DNA of 64,000 nucleotides, from positions 248,001 to 312,000 of the forward strand of contig JANUWI010000013.1 of NCBI GenBank assembly GCA_025504975.1, written 5' to 3'. A program made the position numbers and the translations under genes. The stretch comes from Plenodomus lindquistii. Its lineage: Eukaryota > Ascomycota > Dothideomycetes > Pleosporales > Leptosphaeriaceae. How positions within the stretch are numbered: the stretch's first letter is position 1; each line of letters opens with the position of its first letter. This document shows, in pieces, positions 31,960-44,175 of the stretch. The notes below the pieces were generated by a model, which saw nothing but the letters and a program-made list of their open reading frames with translations, ran no database searches and was not told the DNA's origin.

Positions 31960-32686
31960 ATGGCTGCAAAGTACTCCCGCCGGCCGAGCCACCTCGAAGC
32001 TCCTTTGTCCCCTTCAATTATACCCGACCTGGCGATCTTGCCGAAACCCCTCCCGGCTGAGAAGCTGCCATGCGGGCAGCTTGTGTCCAAGGCATCGAAA
32101 CATACACCCACTGTTTTGGAAGATAGAGACTTTGACGACATCGGCACACAATGGCATGTCCACCCTTGCCATCAAGCATACACCAGCAACATGAGCTAAC
32201 GGAAGAGCCAGGTACAAAGACGTAATCTTCCTTGATGCCTCCACCGGCCACTTCACCGAATCGTTCGGTGGAACACACCTCGTGCAGAAGCCTCTCGAAA
32301 AGGGCACAGAAGCCGGCACCATCGAAGCCGAGGAGCAACACGTACGCATGCTCAAAAACGCTGATGCCGCCCTGCAGAAGGTGTGGCAGGATCAGGAAGC
32401 GAAGAAGTGGATACAGTCACAGGACGAAGCTGGCTTCGTAGTGGCTCATCGTGAGGTCTCGAATGCAAGCTACAAGCGTGCGAGACTTGTGGATGCAGGC
32501 AATGGTAACTGGGAGGTCATCCGCGAAGTCGGTGGCGAGGACCAGGCTGGTAAGCGGAGGGACTCTGGGCTGCCCATCGAGACGCATAGTAAGTGGGACG
32601 TTGTTGGCGTTGTGGTGAGGAAGATTGTCGTAGAGGGAGACAAAGTAAGGCTTGGAGAAGAGCTCGGTACGGGTTATTGGGAATAG
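31960..32686 (+). CDS. Unnamed fungal protein, gasdermin-like candidate, paralogue B
   Basis: Two exons, 31960-32153 and 32212-32686, give 222 aa. The ATG has context AAGATGG. The only splice that keeps frame with the second part uses a GC donor (TG|GCATGT) and the acceptor CCAG at 32211, after a textbook branch site GCTAAC at 32195-32200. The donor context is not optimal, so the gene could instead be damaged. It matches paralogue A (1468-2367) at LPKPLPAEKL, GQLV, YKDV, the helical segment AEEQ...EAKKWI, NASYKRARLVDAG and the last strand VVGVVVRKIV. It lacks the ~50-residue Ser/Pro tail of paralogue A. The gasdermin-like reading is again only inference. Function unknown. Confidence 0.65.
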
Positions 32687-32851
32687 CAAGGCGTCTCTCT
32701 TATGAAGCTTCGGTCATGCGAAGAAGCAATGTAATTTACTAGCGTGTATGTCTTCAATTTCTTCAATCTCTTCATCTCGTTTCCAAACGTACATGATCAT
32801 ACTCCATCTGCAATCTCTACTCGACTCAGTACCTGGCCCCCATTCTGCATT

Positions 32852-34639
32852 TCAAAGAGTTATATGCTTCGGAAGCACCTCCCGATCGGCGTACAACTCC
32901 CACTTTTTGTACTCCTCCCCCAGCTTTTCCCTCAGGAGCTTGTTCATCACCGTGCAATGACGTCGCACAACGAGAAGAAACACTTTTCCTTCTGCCGAGG
33001 CCTTTACTCGAACGAAACCTGCATAACGCAGCATAGTCGCGCCGTCGCTGGACCACTGTGCACCGTCGCGACTTCTGGGCCTGAAGTCTATCTCACAGCC
33101 CAAGTGAATTAGGATCGCCTGATGCAGCATTTCAATAGCTCCTTCCAAAAACTTGGCATCGGAGCAAGTCTTCCAGTTCTTCGCTGAGACGATGTTGTCG
33201 AAGCTCGCCTTGTGCACGACTTTGACGGTCTCCTGTTTCCAACGAGCTCGATCTGCACGATGCAATGCCACTATCTGGTGCACAGAGTAGAGCCAATCCT
33301 GCAGTGGACCAATTTCTCGATCATCGTGAAGTCCAGTAAAACAGCCCCAAAGAGGAAGGCCTTCGAGCCAATGCAGTTCGATCAGACGCTTAACGTGGTC
33401 GAATCTTTTACCGCATTCATCGAGCTCCTCGTGGGCGTCTTCAGATGTATCAATGACAATGAATATCTGCTCAAGCTGGAGTCGGTCATCCTCGTCAACA
33501 GCTCTAAGAAGCGGATTAGTGAGGGCCTGCCAAAATCGCAGGAGTGGGAAGAAGTTCAGGGTTTGGACCTTCCAAGAGAACCACAGTCCTTTCTTAGGCC
33601 TAGAATAGTATAGAAAGAACGTTTCGCGGAAGATTTGATGATTGACGAGTGATAGTAATGGGAGATCGTCACAAAGATTGCCGCGTTCGTTGATCCAAAC
33701 GGCATCTGCGTTCCCATTCTTCTCTTGGCCTGGGTCTTCCGGAGTGTTCTTGGCTCCGCCGTGATCTTCGTGAAAACATCGCCGTGAGTACATGGCATGA
33801 TCTAGTTGATACTCCTCGAATGCAGCTCGAGCACTCGCTGTGAAGCTGTGATCATCTTCCAGTAGCTTGAGCCGTTTCTCATCCACTCTGCCGACACGCT
33901 CACGCCGCAGTTCCTCCTTGTATTTCTATCTGTGGGTTCTATCGTTCACTTTCTCATGGGCTAGTTTGCTTAGGTACTGCCAATGTATGCTACCGGTACT
34001 GCCACTCGGCCTAGAATATGGGTTCGTGTATCTTTGTCGAGTGCGCCGTGAGGATTCTCCAATCTCCATGTAGTATTCGTACACCATATCGCGAGTCTCT
34101 AGCGGCAACGAAAAGAAACTGGGAAAAGGATCCGGAAGTTGACTTTCCGTATCGCCCGCCATGCCCTCGTCGCTATCGCCGTCTGTATCTTCGGACATTT
34201 TCTTTGTGGCCTCCCCTACTTTTCCTTCGGCTTTCTCGGCCGCTGCCAGGACTCTCCAAGCCGTCCTCCTGAGCAACTTCGCCTCTTGCCTGTGAGGGTC
34301 GAGATCCAGGTCGCGATCAAGACGTTCCTCAGTATTGACGGTAATCCGAGCCTCCTCACTGGCTTTCACAGCTTCTGCCGAAGGTGCAGAAGAGCTTCCT
34401 TTGTCCACGATGGCATCTGCAGCCTTCTCGATAGCTCTTCTCGCATGATATTGTTTTTCGTGCCATACCCACACAGCCGCTTTGAAGGTACGAAACTCTT
34501 CCAGAACCTCATTCCAGACTTTTCTACCAAGTGCCTGGTCCCGTCTTCGCTGAGCTTGTGTCGGTGTGCCAACAAATTTCCACGGCTGTTGGAGCCGTTG
34601 CAATAAATCGTGTGCGTCCGATGAAGAAGTTTTGGTCAT
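32852..34639 (-). pseudogene. F-box-like protein frame interrupted by one in-frame TAG
   Basis: One frame runs from ATG 34639 to the stop at 32852, about 595 codons, with a single TAG at 33928-33926. The 13 codons after the TAG (KYKEELRRERVGR) continue the same charged character as before it, which suggests a once continuous protein and a nonsense change. The alternative is a 90-nt intron from 33977 (GTACCT) to 33888 (GGCAG), which would restore 565 residues, but donor and branch signals are weak. The first half has an Ala/Glu-rich helical region and SLPLETRDMVYEY (about residue 170), the F-box-like start seen in Pleosporales families. The second half contains PLLSLVNHQIFRETFFLYY and other helices. 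Function unknown. Confidence 0.55.
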
Positions 34640-35213
34640 GGTGATGAGGCTTCGTTGTAAGACTGGAATCTCGGTTATGGTAAGGAAGGTATATATTTAT
34701 GTTTTTCTGTGGTGTTTGCTGCCTGAGTTTCTTCGCCACAAAGTTCTCTGTGTGTAAAGATGACCTCTGCAAGGTACTGGTAGCAAGCGCCCATGATGCT
34801 GCACATGGCATCAGTCAGTCATGGGGGACAGTTCCAACCAGGCACGAAGATATTTATCGCATAACTATGGGATCTGTGCAACTCTATCAGCTCGTTGGCT
34901 TTTTCACCGTACATGTTTGCTATACAGACTGTAGCCACATGAAGCTGTGGATACCACGTCTTTGAGGGCTCATTTTACCTCTCCTCTTACAGAATCTTTG
35001 CCATGCCCAACGACCAGACTTGAATGAGCCATGAGCGAAATACTGTTGCAGTCGTTTTTCCATTATTATGGTAATTACCATCGACCCCACCCGCACTAGC
35101 GCCAAATCCCGCCTCGCCTCGCCCGCTTCATGCATCCCAAATCACGACTGCATCGCCAGCACTACCACAACATCACCACCCACCAAACAAACGAACCACC
35201 CCCGTTTCAAACA
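34640..35213. other. Divergent promoter before thymidylate kinase
   Basis: About 570 bp between the interrupted frame and the thymidylate kinase start. The 80 bp before 35214 are C/A-rich, typical of a fungal 5' leader. Nothing else recognised. Confidence 0.5.
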
Positions 35214-36100
35214 ATGGGACGCGGCCAACTCATCGTCTTTGAAGGCCTCGATCGCGCCGGAAAATCCACGCAATGCGAGAAACTCGTTGCAGATCTGCGC
35301 AATGATGGGCGTGCGGTGATGCATTTGCGGTTTCCTGGTACGTTTGCACGTCAGAATGAGCATCACCCGGGCGGGATATATATAAATCTTTTTTTACGGG
35401 GAAAGGGGCGTGCGATTTGATGATGGTTTTTTCGGGGGGTTTGTTTTTGGTTTCGGGCTGACGATCGTAAAATGTGTATAGATAGAACGACGCCGATAGG
35501 CCAAATGATTAATAGTTATTTGAGCGGACAGAGTGAACAGGAGGATCATGTTATACATTTGTTGTTTAGTGCGAATCGGTGGGAGGCAGTGTGAGTGCAG
35601 TCCATTCCGTCTACTCATTTACTTCCTGACGTTACTCGCAAACTCTCCTTTGATGTCACGGCATGAAGTCTAACTCACATCCCAGCCCTTCCATCACCGC
35701 CGCCCTCGAATCCGGCACAACGGTAATAATAGACCGTTACTACTACTCCGGCTGTGTCTACTCTGCCGCCAAACACAATCCCAGCCTCTCACTGGCTTGG
35801 TCTCGGCACCCTGAAGTTGGACTTCCACGGCCGGATCTTTGTATCTTCCTCGACATTTCTGCTGAAGACGCTGCAAAGCGTGGTGACTATGGGTCTGAGA
35901 AGTATGAGAAGAAGGAGATGCAGGACCGGGTGAGGGAGCTGTTTGAAGAGATGATGGGGAAAGAGGAGGGTGAGTTTGTGAAGATTGATGCGGGGAGCGG
36001 GATCGAGGAGGTGGCGGGGAGGATTAGAGAGGTGGTGGATCGGTGTGTTGAGAGGGTTGCTAAGGGGAGGGTGCCGTTGGGTACGGTGGAAGAGTGGTGA
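35214..36100 (+). CDS. CDC8: Thymidylate kinase
   Basis: Three exons, 35214-35337, 35482-35590 and 35686-36100, give 215 aa, the size of yeast Cdc8. Introns of 144 and 95 nt have GTACGT/ATAG and GTGAGT/CCAG ends. The P-loop GLDRAGKST is at residues 11-19. The DR pair of FPDRTTPIG spans the first junction and NRWEAV the second. The motif IIDRYYYSG follows, then the lid. The enzyme phosphorylates dTMP to dTDP, an essential step of DNA precursor synthesis. The last part of the gene uses strongly G-ending codons. Its stop is only 22 bp from the stop of SLX1 on the other strand, so the two transcripts must overlap at their 3' ends. Confidence 0.93.
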
Positions 36101-36122
36101 GAATTTCATTGCCGGTATAATT

Positions 36123-37217
36123 TCATCCGGTGTTTGCTTCTGAGGTCTTATCTTCGTCGTCGTTGACGTTTTCCATCCATGTTTCGTCCAGGTCCTCATC
36201 TTCTTCCTCTTCTTCGTCGACATCCGCATCGGCTGGGGCGAGTTCGTCGGACTTCTTTCGCCGTTTGGGTTTGAAGAGAGTTGTGAGTTCAGCTTCGCCG
36301 TGGAGACGTAGGCTGAGCTCTTTCATCATGACGGACCAGCTGATGGGGCTACGACAGCCAGGGCAGGTGCCTTGTGAGGGGATGAGAGCATCTTTGTTCG
36401 CTTCTTCCGCGAGGAACTTTTTGGAAAGGCATGCCATGTGCGATACAGAAGGACATGAGCCGACAGGACATACGAGAATGAGCGCGTCCTCTGCATTTGC
36501 TGTCTTGTTACAGACACCGCAGGTACGCTTGCGCCCTTCTCCGAGAGTATTCCTTGACTTCTCCACATAAGGCTTGCAGTCCTCATATGCGACCGGAATG
36601 GCGCGTATGATCTCTGGTATGAAATGCATGCGCATCTCACTGTCCACATCTGCTGCAAGCTTTGGCAGTTCAGCTGGCGTGAGCTGCACTGTGATGCTGC
36701 TCCTCAACTTGGTCTTCATCTTCGAAATATGCCGTTCCCACTGCGAAAACACATCCGGCGCAAAGAACCTTACGTTGAGCGGCCACCTACTGAAGCTTCC
36801 CACGCCTAACAAATGATGCAGGTTCTTCAGCCTGGCTTCCAGCGACATGGGCGGTCTTCTCCGCCTCGCCGGACTGGGGTTCTTTTTCCCCTTTTGAAGC
36901 TCCTCCAGCCTTGCATCACGAACGTCTCTTTCGATATGGCGCGTCGCATGTGTGTTCTGCCACGCCCATTCAAACTGGAGCGCCGCGAATTTTGACGGGA
37001 ACCCAGTGACGATGCACGTCATCTCCCAGGGCCGCTTGCCCTGCATGGCAGTTCGCTTTGCGCCACCCTTGCTCGAGCCATTGTGCTGGCCAAGGCGGCG
37101 CGCTGGGTTGGGGGTGCTGCCTATGTAGAATGCTTTGCGGTTCTTGGAGCGGAGCAAGTAGCAGCAGTAGAAGGCTGGGATGGGCCGGCTCTCGATTTTC
37201 AAGAAGTCGGCGGGCAT
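36123..37217 (-). CDS. SLX1: Structure-specific endonuclease subunit SLX1
   Basis: A single-exon gene of 364 aa. The GIY-YIG nuclease domain is at residues ~14-95: YCCYLL (the GIY strand), FYIGSTPNPARRLGQHNG with the catalytic Arg, and FEWAWQ with the metal-binding Glu. A SLX1-type zinc finger (RING-like) follows at about 233-300 with CGVC, CPVGSC, HMAC and CPGC. The C-terminus is very acidic (runs of Glu and Asp). With its partner SLX4 it cuts branched DNA such as Holliday junctions and 5' flaps in the nucleus during repair and replication-fork rescue. It is convergent with thymidylate kinase. Confidence 0.95.
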   Translation of the reverse strand: MPADFLKIESRPIPAFYCCYLLRSKNRKAFYIGSTPNPARRLGQHNGSSKGGAKRTAMQGKRPWEMTCIVTGFPSKFAALQFEWAWQNTHATRHIERDVRDARLEELQKGKKNPSPARRRRPPMSLEARLKNLHHLLGVGSFSRWPLNVRFFAPDVFSQWERHISKMKTKLRSSITVQLTPAELPKLAADVDSEMRMHFIPEIIRAIPVAYEDCKPYVEKSRNTLGEGRKRTCGVCNKTANAEDALILVCPVGSCPSVSHMACLSKKFLAEEANKDALIPSQGTCPGCRSPISWSVMMKELSLRLHGEAELTTLFKPKRRKKSDELAPADADVDEEEEEDEDLDETWMENVNDDEDKTSEANTG

Positions 37218-38249
37218 TTGGGAAATGGGAGTGATGATGCTGGGTGGTGTTTGTTGATCAGCACAAGGACGAGTCGGGATGGGTGGAGTGGGTTAATCTC
37301 GGATGAGATGTAATTGGCTGGAAGAGGTAGTCTAGACCATCCTTGTCCTTGCCTACCAATTGTGACCACTCTGACCACACTTGTGCTTAGGTTGGCAGGT
37401 CCTGGAGACAAAGACAATACTAATCACGCATGCTCTTTGATTTGATCTCGCTATGACTGTTCTGCTAATGAGAATTTCCTCTCTCCTGTCTGCAAGTGAA
37501 GGTGCTGAATGATTAAGCTTTGTGAGATGGTCGCATGATTGTACTACACTGTGCACTAATGCGACGACTTGGGTAGGACGGTGTGAACTTTGCGATACGA
37601 GCGAGCAATGAGGTAAGGTCGGGTCGGCGGACAGCCTTGCGCCTTGCATACAGCCTAGGTTTCATACGGCACACCCACAGCCATAATGTATAGATGATAT
37701 TGAACCGAACTCACGCACATGAACCACCCATTGAAGATTTCAGAGTAGACAATGTGGATGACTGCCATAGGTCACAACGAACAAAGTGAATTCTTTGGAA
37801 TGCACAAACGGAAAGGTGCAGGGTTGGCGTGGTCGCATTTGCATCCGGCAACTGGGGCGTACTTTGAATGCTTAGCGTGGGATTGGAACTTTGGTCTGCA
37901 GTGCCGGCCCAGCTCACGGTTCACCATTCCCATTCCCTCCTCTCCACACCATATCTCGCCCATACGACCACCTTGCCCCAGCCACAACGTCAGTCATTAC
38001 CAGGGCACTGTAAAGCTGTCTACGGGCGCCCATATCACGAATCGCGCGACATCGGATCCCACCAAGTCTAGTCCCTGCCCGCTACCACGGGTTCCATGTC
38101 GCCAGATATATCCCCTCAATAGCGCCCACACCACACGAAACAGCGCCCTATAACACGCATTCCACGGACCAAACCCCCTGCTCAATCGTTAAAAGGCTGC
38201 GATTTGGGCAGAATTCGGGGCAGCGCTGGGTGCAGCAGCGAAATACACC
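37218..38249. other. Intergenic region, divergent promoters
   Basis: About 1 kb between SLX1 and the KDM5 gene, transcribed away from each other. No small gene, repeat or RNA was recognised. Confidence 0.5.
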
Positions 38250-41200
38250 ATGGTCGACCACGTCCCGGCCGGCGGTCCCTCGAACGGGCCCACCATGATC
38301 AGCTTTCGGGTTGCAGCAGACGGGGGAACACCCGAGGCCAATTCTGGGCCGTCAAAATCGCGGATGGGCGGTGTTGCGACGCCTGCTGGAAATGGCGCGC
38401 AGATGAATGGCATCGTGGGCACAATTCCTCTGAGTGCAAGGAAGGCGTCACCACTCGACCTCGCGACTGTCGAACGCAGGGGCCGAGGAGCGCCGACCAA
38501 CCCACCACCAAAACCGAATCGCATGTTCGGCCTGCAAGAAGCGCCCACGTATCGACCGACAGCCGAACAGTTCAAAGACCCAGTGCAGTACATCCAGAGC
38601 ATTCGTGAGGAGGCCCAGAAGTTTGGCATTATCAAAATCGTCCCACCTGAGGCCTGGAACCCGCCGTTCGCCATCGATACCGAGGTACGCATATCTAAAC
38701 CTCAAAACCTCGACACAGTCCCAAATGAGGCCTTGGGTCAACCCTCGGGAAGAACATGCGCTGACTTTTACAGCGCTTTCACTTTCGCACTCGACGGCAA
38801 GAGCTGAACTCGGTGGAAGGAGGTGTGTATCCGACTTTGCCACTGCTCGAGACCACATAGGCTAACCTGAAATTAGGCTCACGTGCCAACCTGAATTATC
38901 TGGACCAGCTCGCCAAATTCCACAAGCAGCATGGCCATAGCCTTACTCGGTTCCCAAGCGTCGACAAGCGACCACTGGATCTGTACAAACTCAAAAAAGC
39001 AGTCGAAACCAGGGGCGGCTTTGAGCGAGTGTGCAAGGGGAAGAAATGGGCAGAAATTGGTCGCGATCTCGGCTACAGCGGCAAGATCATGTCGTCGCTG
39101 TCTACGTCACTCAAGAACTCGTACCAAAAATGGCTGCATCCATACGAGGAGTATCTTCGAGTCGTGAAGCCAGGCGTGCAGCAAATGTTGGAGCAGGAAC
39201 ATGGAGGGCCTTTCACGCCATCCCCAGCACCTTCACCCATAAAGAAGTCACTGCACGGCACACCCAATGCGAACCCGGCCGATTCTCCCGCCATGAAAGC
39301 CTCATATGCCCTCAATGCGACACTACAGAGTGATGCTGCTCCTACCACACCTGCTGATCCGCCGCGTCCAGCGGTATCGTCAGGCTTCACACCAGTGAAT
39401 GCAACAGGATTTACGCCCGTCAATGCACACCCGCCATATGCTCCTCCGTCACATCCATCCACACCAAGCGCCTTTCCCGCCGTCAATGCTTCAAATGGTG
39501 TTCATCGAGAGAATATAGACTCGCGCACCTCTACCCCAGCACGAAATGGCGGTAGCCCCATGATTTCAGCCCACAACACACCGGATCTGCGTCCGACCGC
39601 AATCGGCCTCGCTCCTTTGTCGAACGGCCAGCCCTACAATCAGTTGAAACGAACAATGTCGCAAGATGCCGAGAGCAGCGTAAATGAGGATACAGATGAA
39701 GCGAATGGTCGACGAAGTAAGCGACTGAAGAAAGGTAAGCAAACTTCACGCGCAAATTTTATGCAGTCAAATTGCATGGTAGCACGCGCCAAATCCAATG
39801 TTGCACGAACGATCAAGGATTTGCGTCTAGGCGCGGTATCCGCTGCATGTTTGATTGGGCGTGACAGAGCTGACGGGATGACCTGCAGATGGCGCGCCAA
39901 CCGTAGCCGGCTCACACATGACGCAGCCCCGTCAATCGACACCTGGTCGATCATGTCCTCGCGTTCGCGCCGCAGACGAACGTCCGGGTGATGTAAGTTT
40001 GTCTTATCAATTCGACGTTTTCTTCGCTGACCAGATTAGCGATGCGAGGCTTGCGGCAATGACAGTGACCCATCTCGAATCCTGCTCTGCGACAGTTGCG
40101 ATGCTGGCTATCACGGTTATTGTTTAGAACCACAGATCAAGGGTATTCCTGCCTACGATTGGCACTGCCCACGATGTCTCGTCGGGACTGGTGAATTCGG
40201 GTTTGAGGAAGGCGGCGTCTACTCACTCAAGCAGTTTCAGGAACGGGCCCATCATTTCAAGCAAACCCACTTTGCGAACAAGACAGCATTTGACCCAATC
40301 ACCAACACCCACAAGCCCATTACCGAAGAAGACGTCGAGCGCGAGTTCTGGCAATCAGTTGGGAATTTGACAGAGACGATTGAAGTCGAATATGGAGCCG
40401 ATATCCACTCAACCACACATGGGAGCGGCTTCCCCACCATCGAGAAAGACCCACGCAATCCGTACTCTACAGACCCTTGGAACCTCAACATTCTACCCTA
40501 TGCACCAGACTCGCTTTTCCGCCACATCAAGTCTGACATCTCGGGTATGACAGTACCATGGTTGTACGTTGGCATGGTCTTCTCCACATTCTGTTGGCAC
40601 GCTGAAGATCACTACACGTATTCTTCAAACTACCAGCACTTCGGCGCGACCAAGACATGGTATGGTATCCCTGGCGAAGACGCCGATAAGTTCGAGCAAG
40701 CCATGCGTGACGCTGTACCCGAGCTGTTTGAGAGCCAGCCCGATCTTCTGTTCCAGCTCGTGACGCTCCTAACTCCTGAACAACTGAAGAAGGCCGGTGT
40801 TCGAGTTTATGCGCTTGATCAGCGTGCTGGTGAATTCGTCATTACCTTCCCTCAAGCCTACCATGCTGGCTTCAATCATGGCTTCAACTTCAACGAGGCT
40901 GTGAACTTCGCGCCAAGCGATTGGGAACCTTTTGGTGAACATGGGGTTCAGCGGCTGCAAGACTATCGCCGTCAGCCATGCTTCTCGCACGACGAATTAC
41001 TTCTGGCAGCGGCCTCAAGGAAGGATACCACTATCAAGACTGCGAAGTGGCTCGGCCCAGCACTCGAGCGCATGCGCGACAGAGAATTCCGCATACGAGC
41101 AGAGTTCATAGAGAAGCACAAGATTGAACGCAAACATCAATGCAAGCTCGATGGCGTGCCAGGCCAAGAATCTGAATGTACAATGGAGTTCATCGTCGAC

Positions 41201-43651
41201 GATACTGACATTCACGAAGACGAGCTGATATGCACTTTCTGCAAATCTTATGGCTATCTGTCACGCTTTTACTGTCGAAACTCAAAGAAAGCTATTTGTC
41301 TGCAACATGCCGGATGGTATGAATGCTGTACAGAGAGCACAGAGGCCAATCGTTATATGGGTACCGACGGTCAGCACATACTTATCTATCGCATTACAGA
41401 GGAAACCATCACAGCTATCGTACAAAAGGTGCTCGAAAAGGCAGGTCAGCCTGAGGTCTGGGAGTCCAAGTACAACGCACTGTGCTCCGAAGGCCCTGTG
41501 CCTCAGCTGAAGGCCTTGCGATCGCTATTGAATGAGGGTGAGAAAATAGACTGGGACCTACCTGAACTTCCCAATCTGAAATACTACGTCGAACGGTGTC
41601 AGGAGGTTGCTGAGGATGCCCTCATGTACACAACTCGCAAGCAACAACACCGCCGAAAGGCTGAACGACCGGGGAGAGGCCGCCCTAGCAAGTCAGCAAT
41701 AGCAGAAGCAGAAGACAAGGAACGCGAATATCGAAGTGTCGAGAACATGCAGAACCTCCTCACCAAGGCGAAAAAGCTAGGATTCGACAGTCCTGAGATT
41801 GTCACATTAACGGAACGTGTTGACAAGATTGCCGAGTTTCAAGACAAGGTGCGAAGCGCGTTGCGTGATCGACCCGCTCAGCAGAGCATCGTTAGGCTCG
41901 ATGAACTGCTCGAAGAGGGTAAGACGTTCAATGTCGACCTACCGGAGCTGGAGTCGCTTGACAAGGTCGTGCAGCAATTGAAATTTCTTCGAGAAGCCGA
42001 CGGGTTCAAATTTAAGACTCTCACCACGCTTGAGGAAGTCAACGAGCTCATTGCCCGCGGTATTGAGGTTGGTATTCCTGAGAGTCACCCTGACATACAT
42101 TATCTCCAGAACAAGAAAGAACAGGGCGAGTTCTGGGAGACCAAGGCCAAGGAACTCATGGCCGTGGAGAACGTTCATTACCAGCAGCTGGACGCGTTAT
42201 CCAGACAAGCAACCACTCTGCCTGTGACACCGGAGACTCGTGCAGCAGTCGACGCCATCTTGAAGAAGCAGCGAGACGCCCAGGAGCAGATTATGTCGCT
42301 GTACGAACGCAGCAAGAACCCCGACTTTGCCCTGCGACCAAAATACATGGAGGTCAAGACTGCGATGGAGGCACTCAATGTCCTAAACAGCAAGCCAGCA
42401 GGTACCATTGATCTCGAGAAAGAGCAAAAGCGACACGAGGATTGGATGCGGCGAGGCAAGAAGCTGTTTGGCAAAGCAAATGCGCCGCTACACATCCTTC
42501 AGGCTCACATGAAGCAAGTCGACGAGCGGAACCGGGCATGTTTCGACTTGGCAGATCAGCCCCGTATGCCCGTTGAGCCTGCTTCGCGCCAAGCGTCTGT
42601 AGTGGATGGAGAGGAAGCCGATGGTTCAGGCTCGAGCCGCGATGTCTTCTGCATCTGCCGTAGACCGGAAGCTGGCATGATGATCGAGTGCGAGCTTTGT
42701 CATGAGTGGTGAGTTGTGATTTCTGTATTACTGCGTACGCATGTGCTAATGCTACTTAGGTACCACGGCAAGTGTCTGAAGCTCGCTCGCGGTAAAGTCA
42801 AGGAGGACGAGAAGTACACGTGCCCGATCTGCGACTACCGAGTCAAGATTCCCCGCGACGCCACCCGGCCGAAACTGGAGGACTTGCAGCTCTGGCAAGA
42901 AGAGATACCATCGTTGCCCTTCCAGCCCGAAGAGGAAGAAGTCTTGGAATCACTCATCGATCATGGTACCAGGTTCCGGGAATACGTCTCACAGTACATC
43001 AACCCTATGCTGTCCAGCCCAGACGAGCTTGGGACTCAACGATTCTACTTGCGAAAGCTGGAAGGCGCAGAAATCCTGCTCACAGAAGAAATCAATTTCT
43101 TCCGGCAGGAGCTGCACAAGTTTGCGCCTGTCGCTCCTAATCCACCTCCCGTGCTCCAATTCTCCCTCTCGACGCGTAAGCCACGTCCAACCAAACAACA
43201 AAAGCTGATGAACCAACTCGGTATTACGAATCCCGAGGACCTGCCACAGCAATACAAGAGCAAGACGCACCCCTCCAGACTCCCGGGTGCGCGAAATGTA
43301 GAACAGTCGAGGACACAGAGTCTACAGCCTGCCCCAGAGCAGTCGCATACGCCACCTGGGGAGCCTCATGGAGCTGGGGGTGAAGGGGAATACTTCAACA
43401 ATGCGCCTTTGAGGTTGTACAACTCGCCTCCTTTTGCGACAAATTCGGGGCTGGACTTTGGTGGCGCAAGCATTGCACCCATTGATCCCGGTCTGTTTGA
43501 GAGCTCTGGACCTGCGCCGACCAGCCCTATGCAAGACCCGTTCAGGACTTCTGTCAACGGCCAAGAGATGTTTGGTGATACGATGGATGAGGGTGGCGGC
43601 CAAGCTGAAGAGGCGCTGGCTGTGACAGAGGGGAACAGCTATATGGAGTAG
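38250..43651 (+). CDS. KDM5: JARID1/KDM5-type histone H3K4 demethylase
   Basis: Six exons, 38250-38684, 38774-38822, 38877-39734, 39889-39992, 40040-42708 and 42760-43651, join to 1668 aa; introns are 47-154 nt. The ATG has context ACCATGG. Domains in order: JmjN (about residues 98-160), ARID (about 165-260), a Pro/Ser linker, PHD1 (about 483-535, CEACGND to CPRC), JmjC with the iron ligands His669 and Glu671 (WHAEDH) and His757, the C5HC2 zinc finger (about 880, CTFCKSYG), a PLU-1-like helical region, and a second PHD split by the last intron (CICRRPEAG, WYHGKC). This is the Lid2/KDM5 layout. It removes methyl groups from lysine 4 of histone H3 using Fe(II) and 2-oxoglutarate, in the nucleus. 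All catalytic residues are present. Confidence 0.93.
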
Positions 43652-44175
43652 TAGTCCATGTGTTTTACACCCGAGTGCCGGTCCAGGGCCTTGTTCGATC
43701 ATGTGGTACGACGACGGAAACGAGTGGCCACCCATGGATGGATATTTTACACAACATGTATTGTGGCTCACCTGAGCTTTGCGGTTTACATGTTTCTGCA
43801 CATCTCTTTGCTTCGAGGCTGGGGTATCCAGGGGCTTCAGTGCTTGTTGGTTGCATGATTCTAGGTGTTTAGGGAGTGTATGATCAGGGTCAAGGTCAAG
43901 GGATCAGATATCAGATACCCGGGAAAGGCGTGTTTACACTTTTTAGTTTGTATTTTATCCAATGGTGGCACGAATGGATAATCAGCATTCTGCAACAGCT
44001 TTGTAATACCGGGGTCTGGTGCGAGTGATGCTTGCATGTGCGACGAGGTGACGAGGTGACGAGTGCGGAGGTGTCGGCGGGGGGGAATGGGTGAGCATGG
44101 GGTGGTCCGGGCGTCCAAGTGGGAAAAAGATGGCGACATGATGTCTGCGTCGACGACCCGGACGCCCACCTCATC
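43652..44175. other. Intergenic region, OXA1 promoter
   Basis: About 520 bp between KDM5 and OXA1. A short GACGAGGTGACGAG-type direct repeat lies near 44041-44063. Nothing else recognised. Confidence 0.5.

Noticed and set aside
32158..32211. GT donor at 32158 (GTCCAC) for the paralogue B intron
   Set aside because: No acceptor then restores the frame of exon 2; the GC donor at 32154 does.
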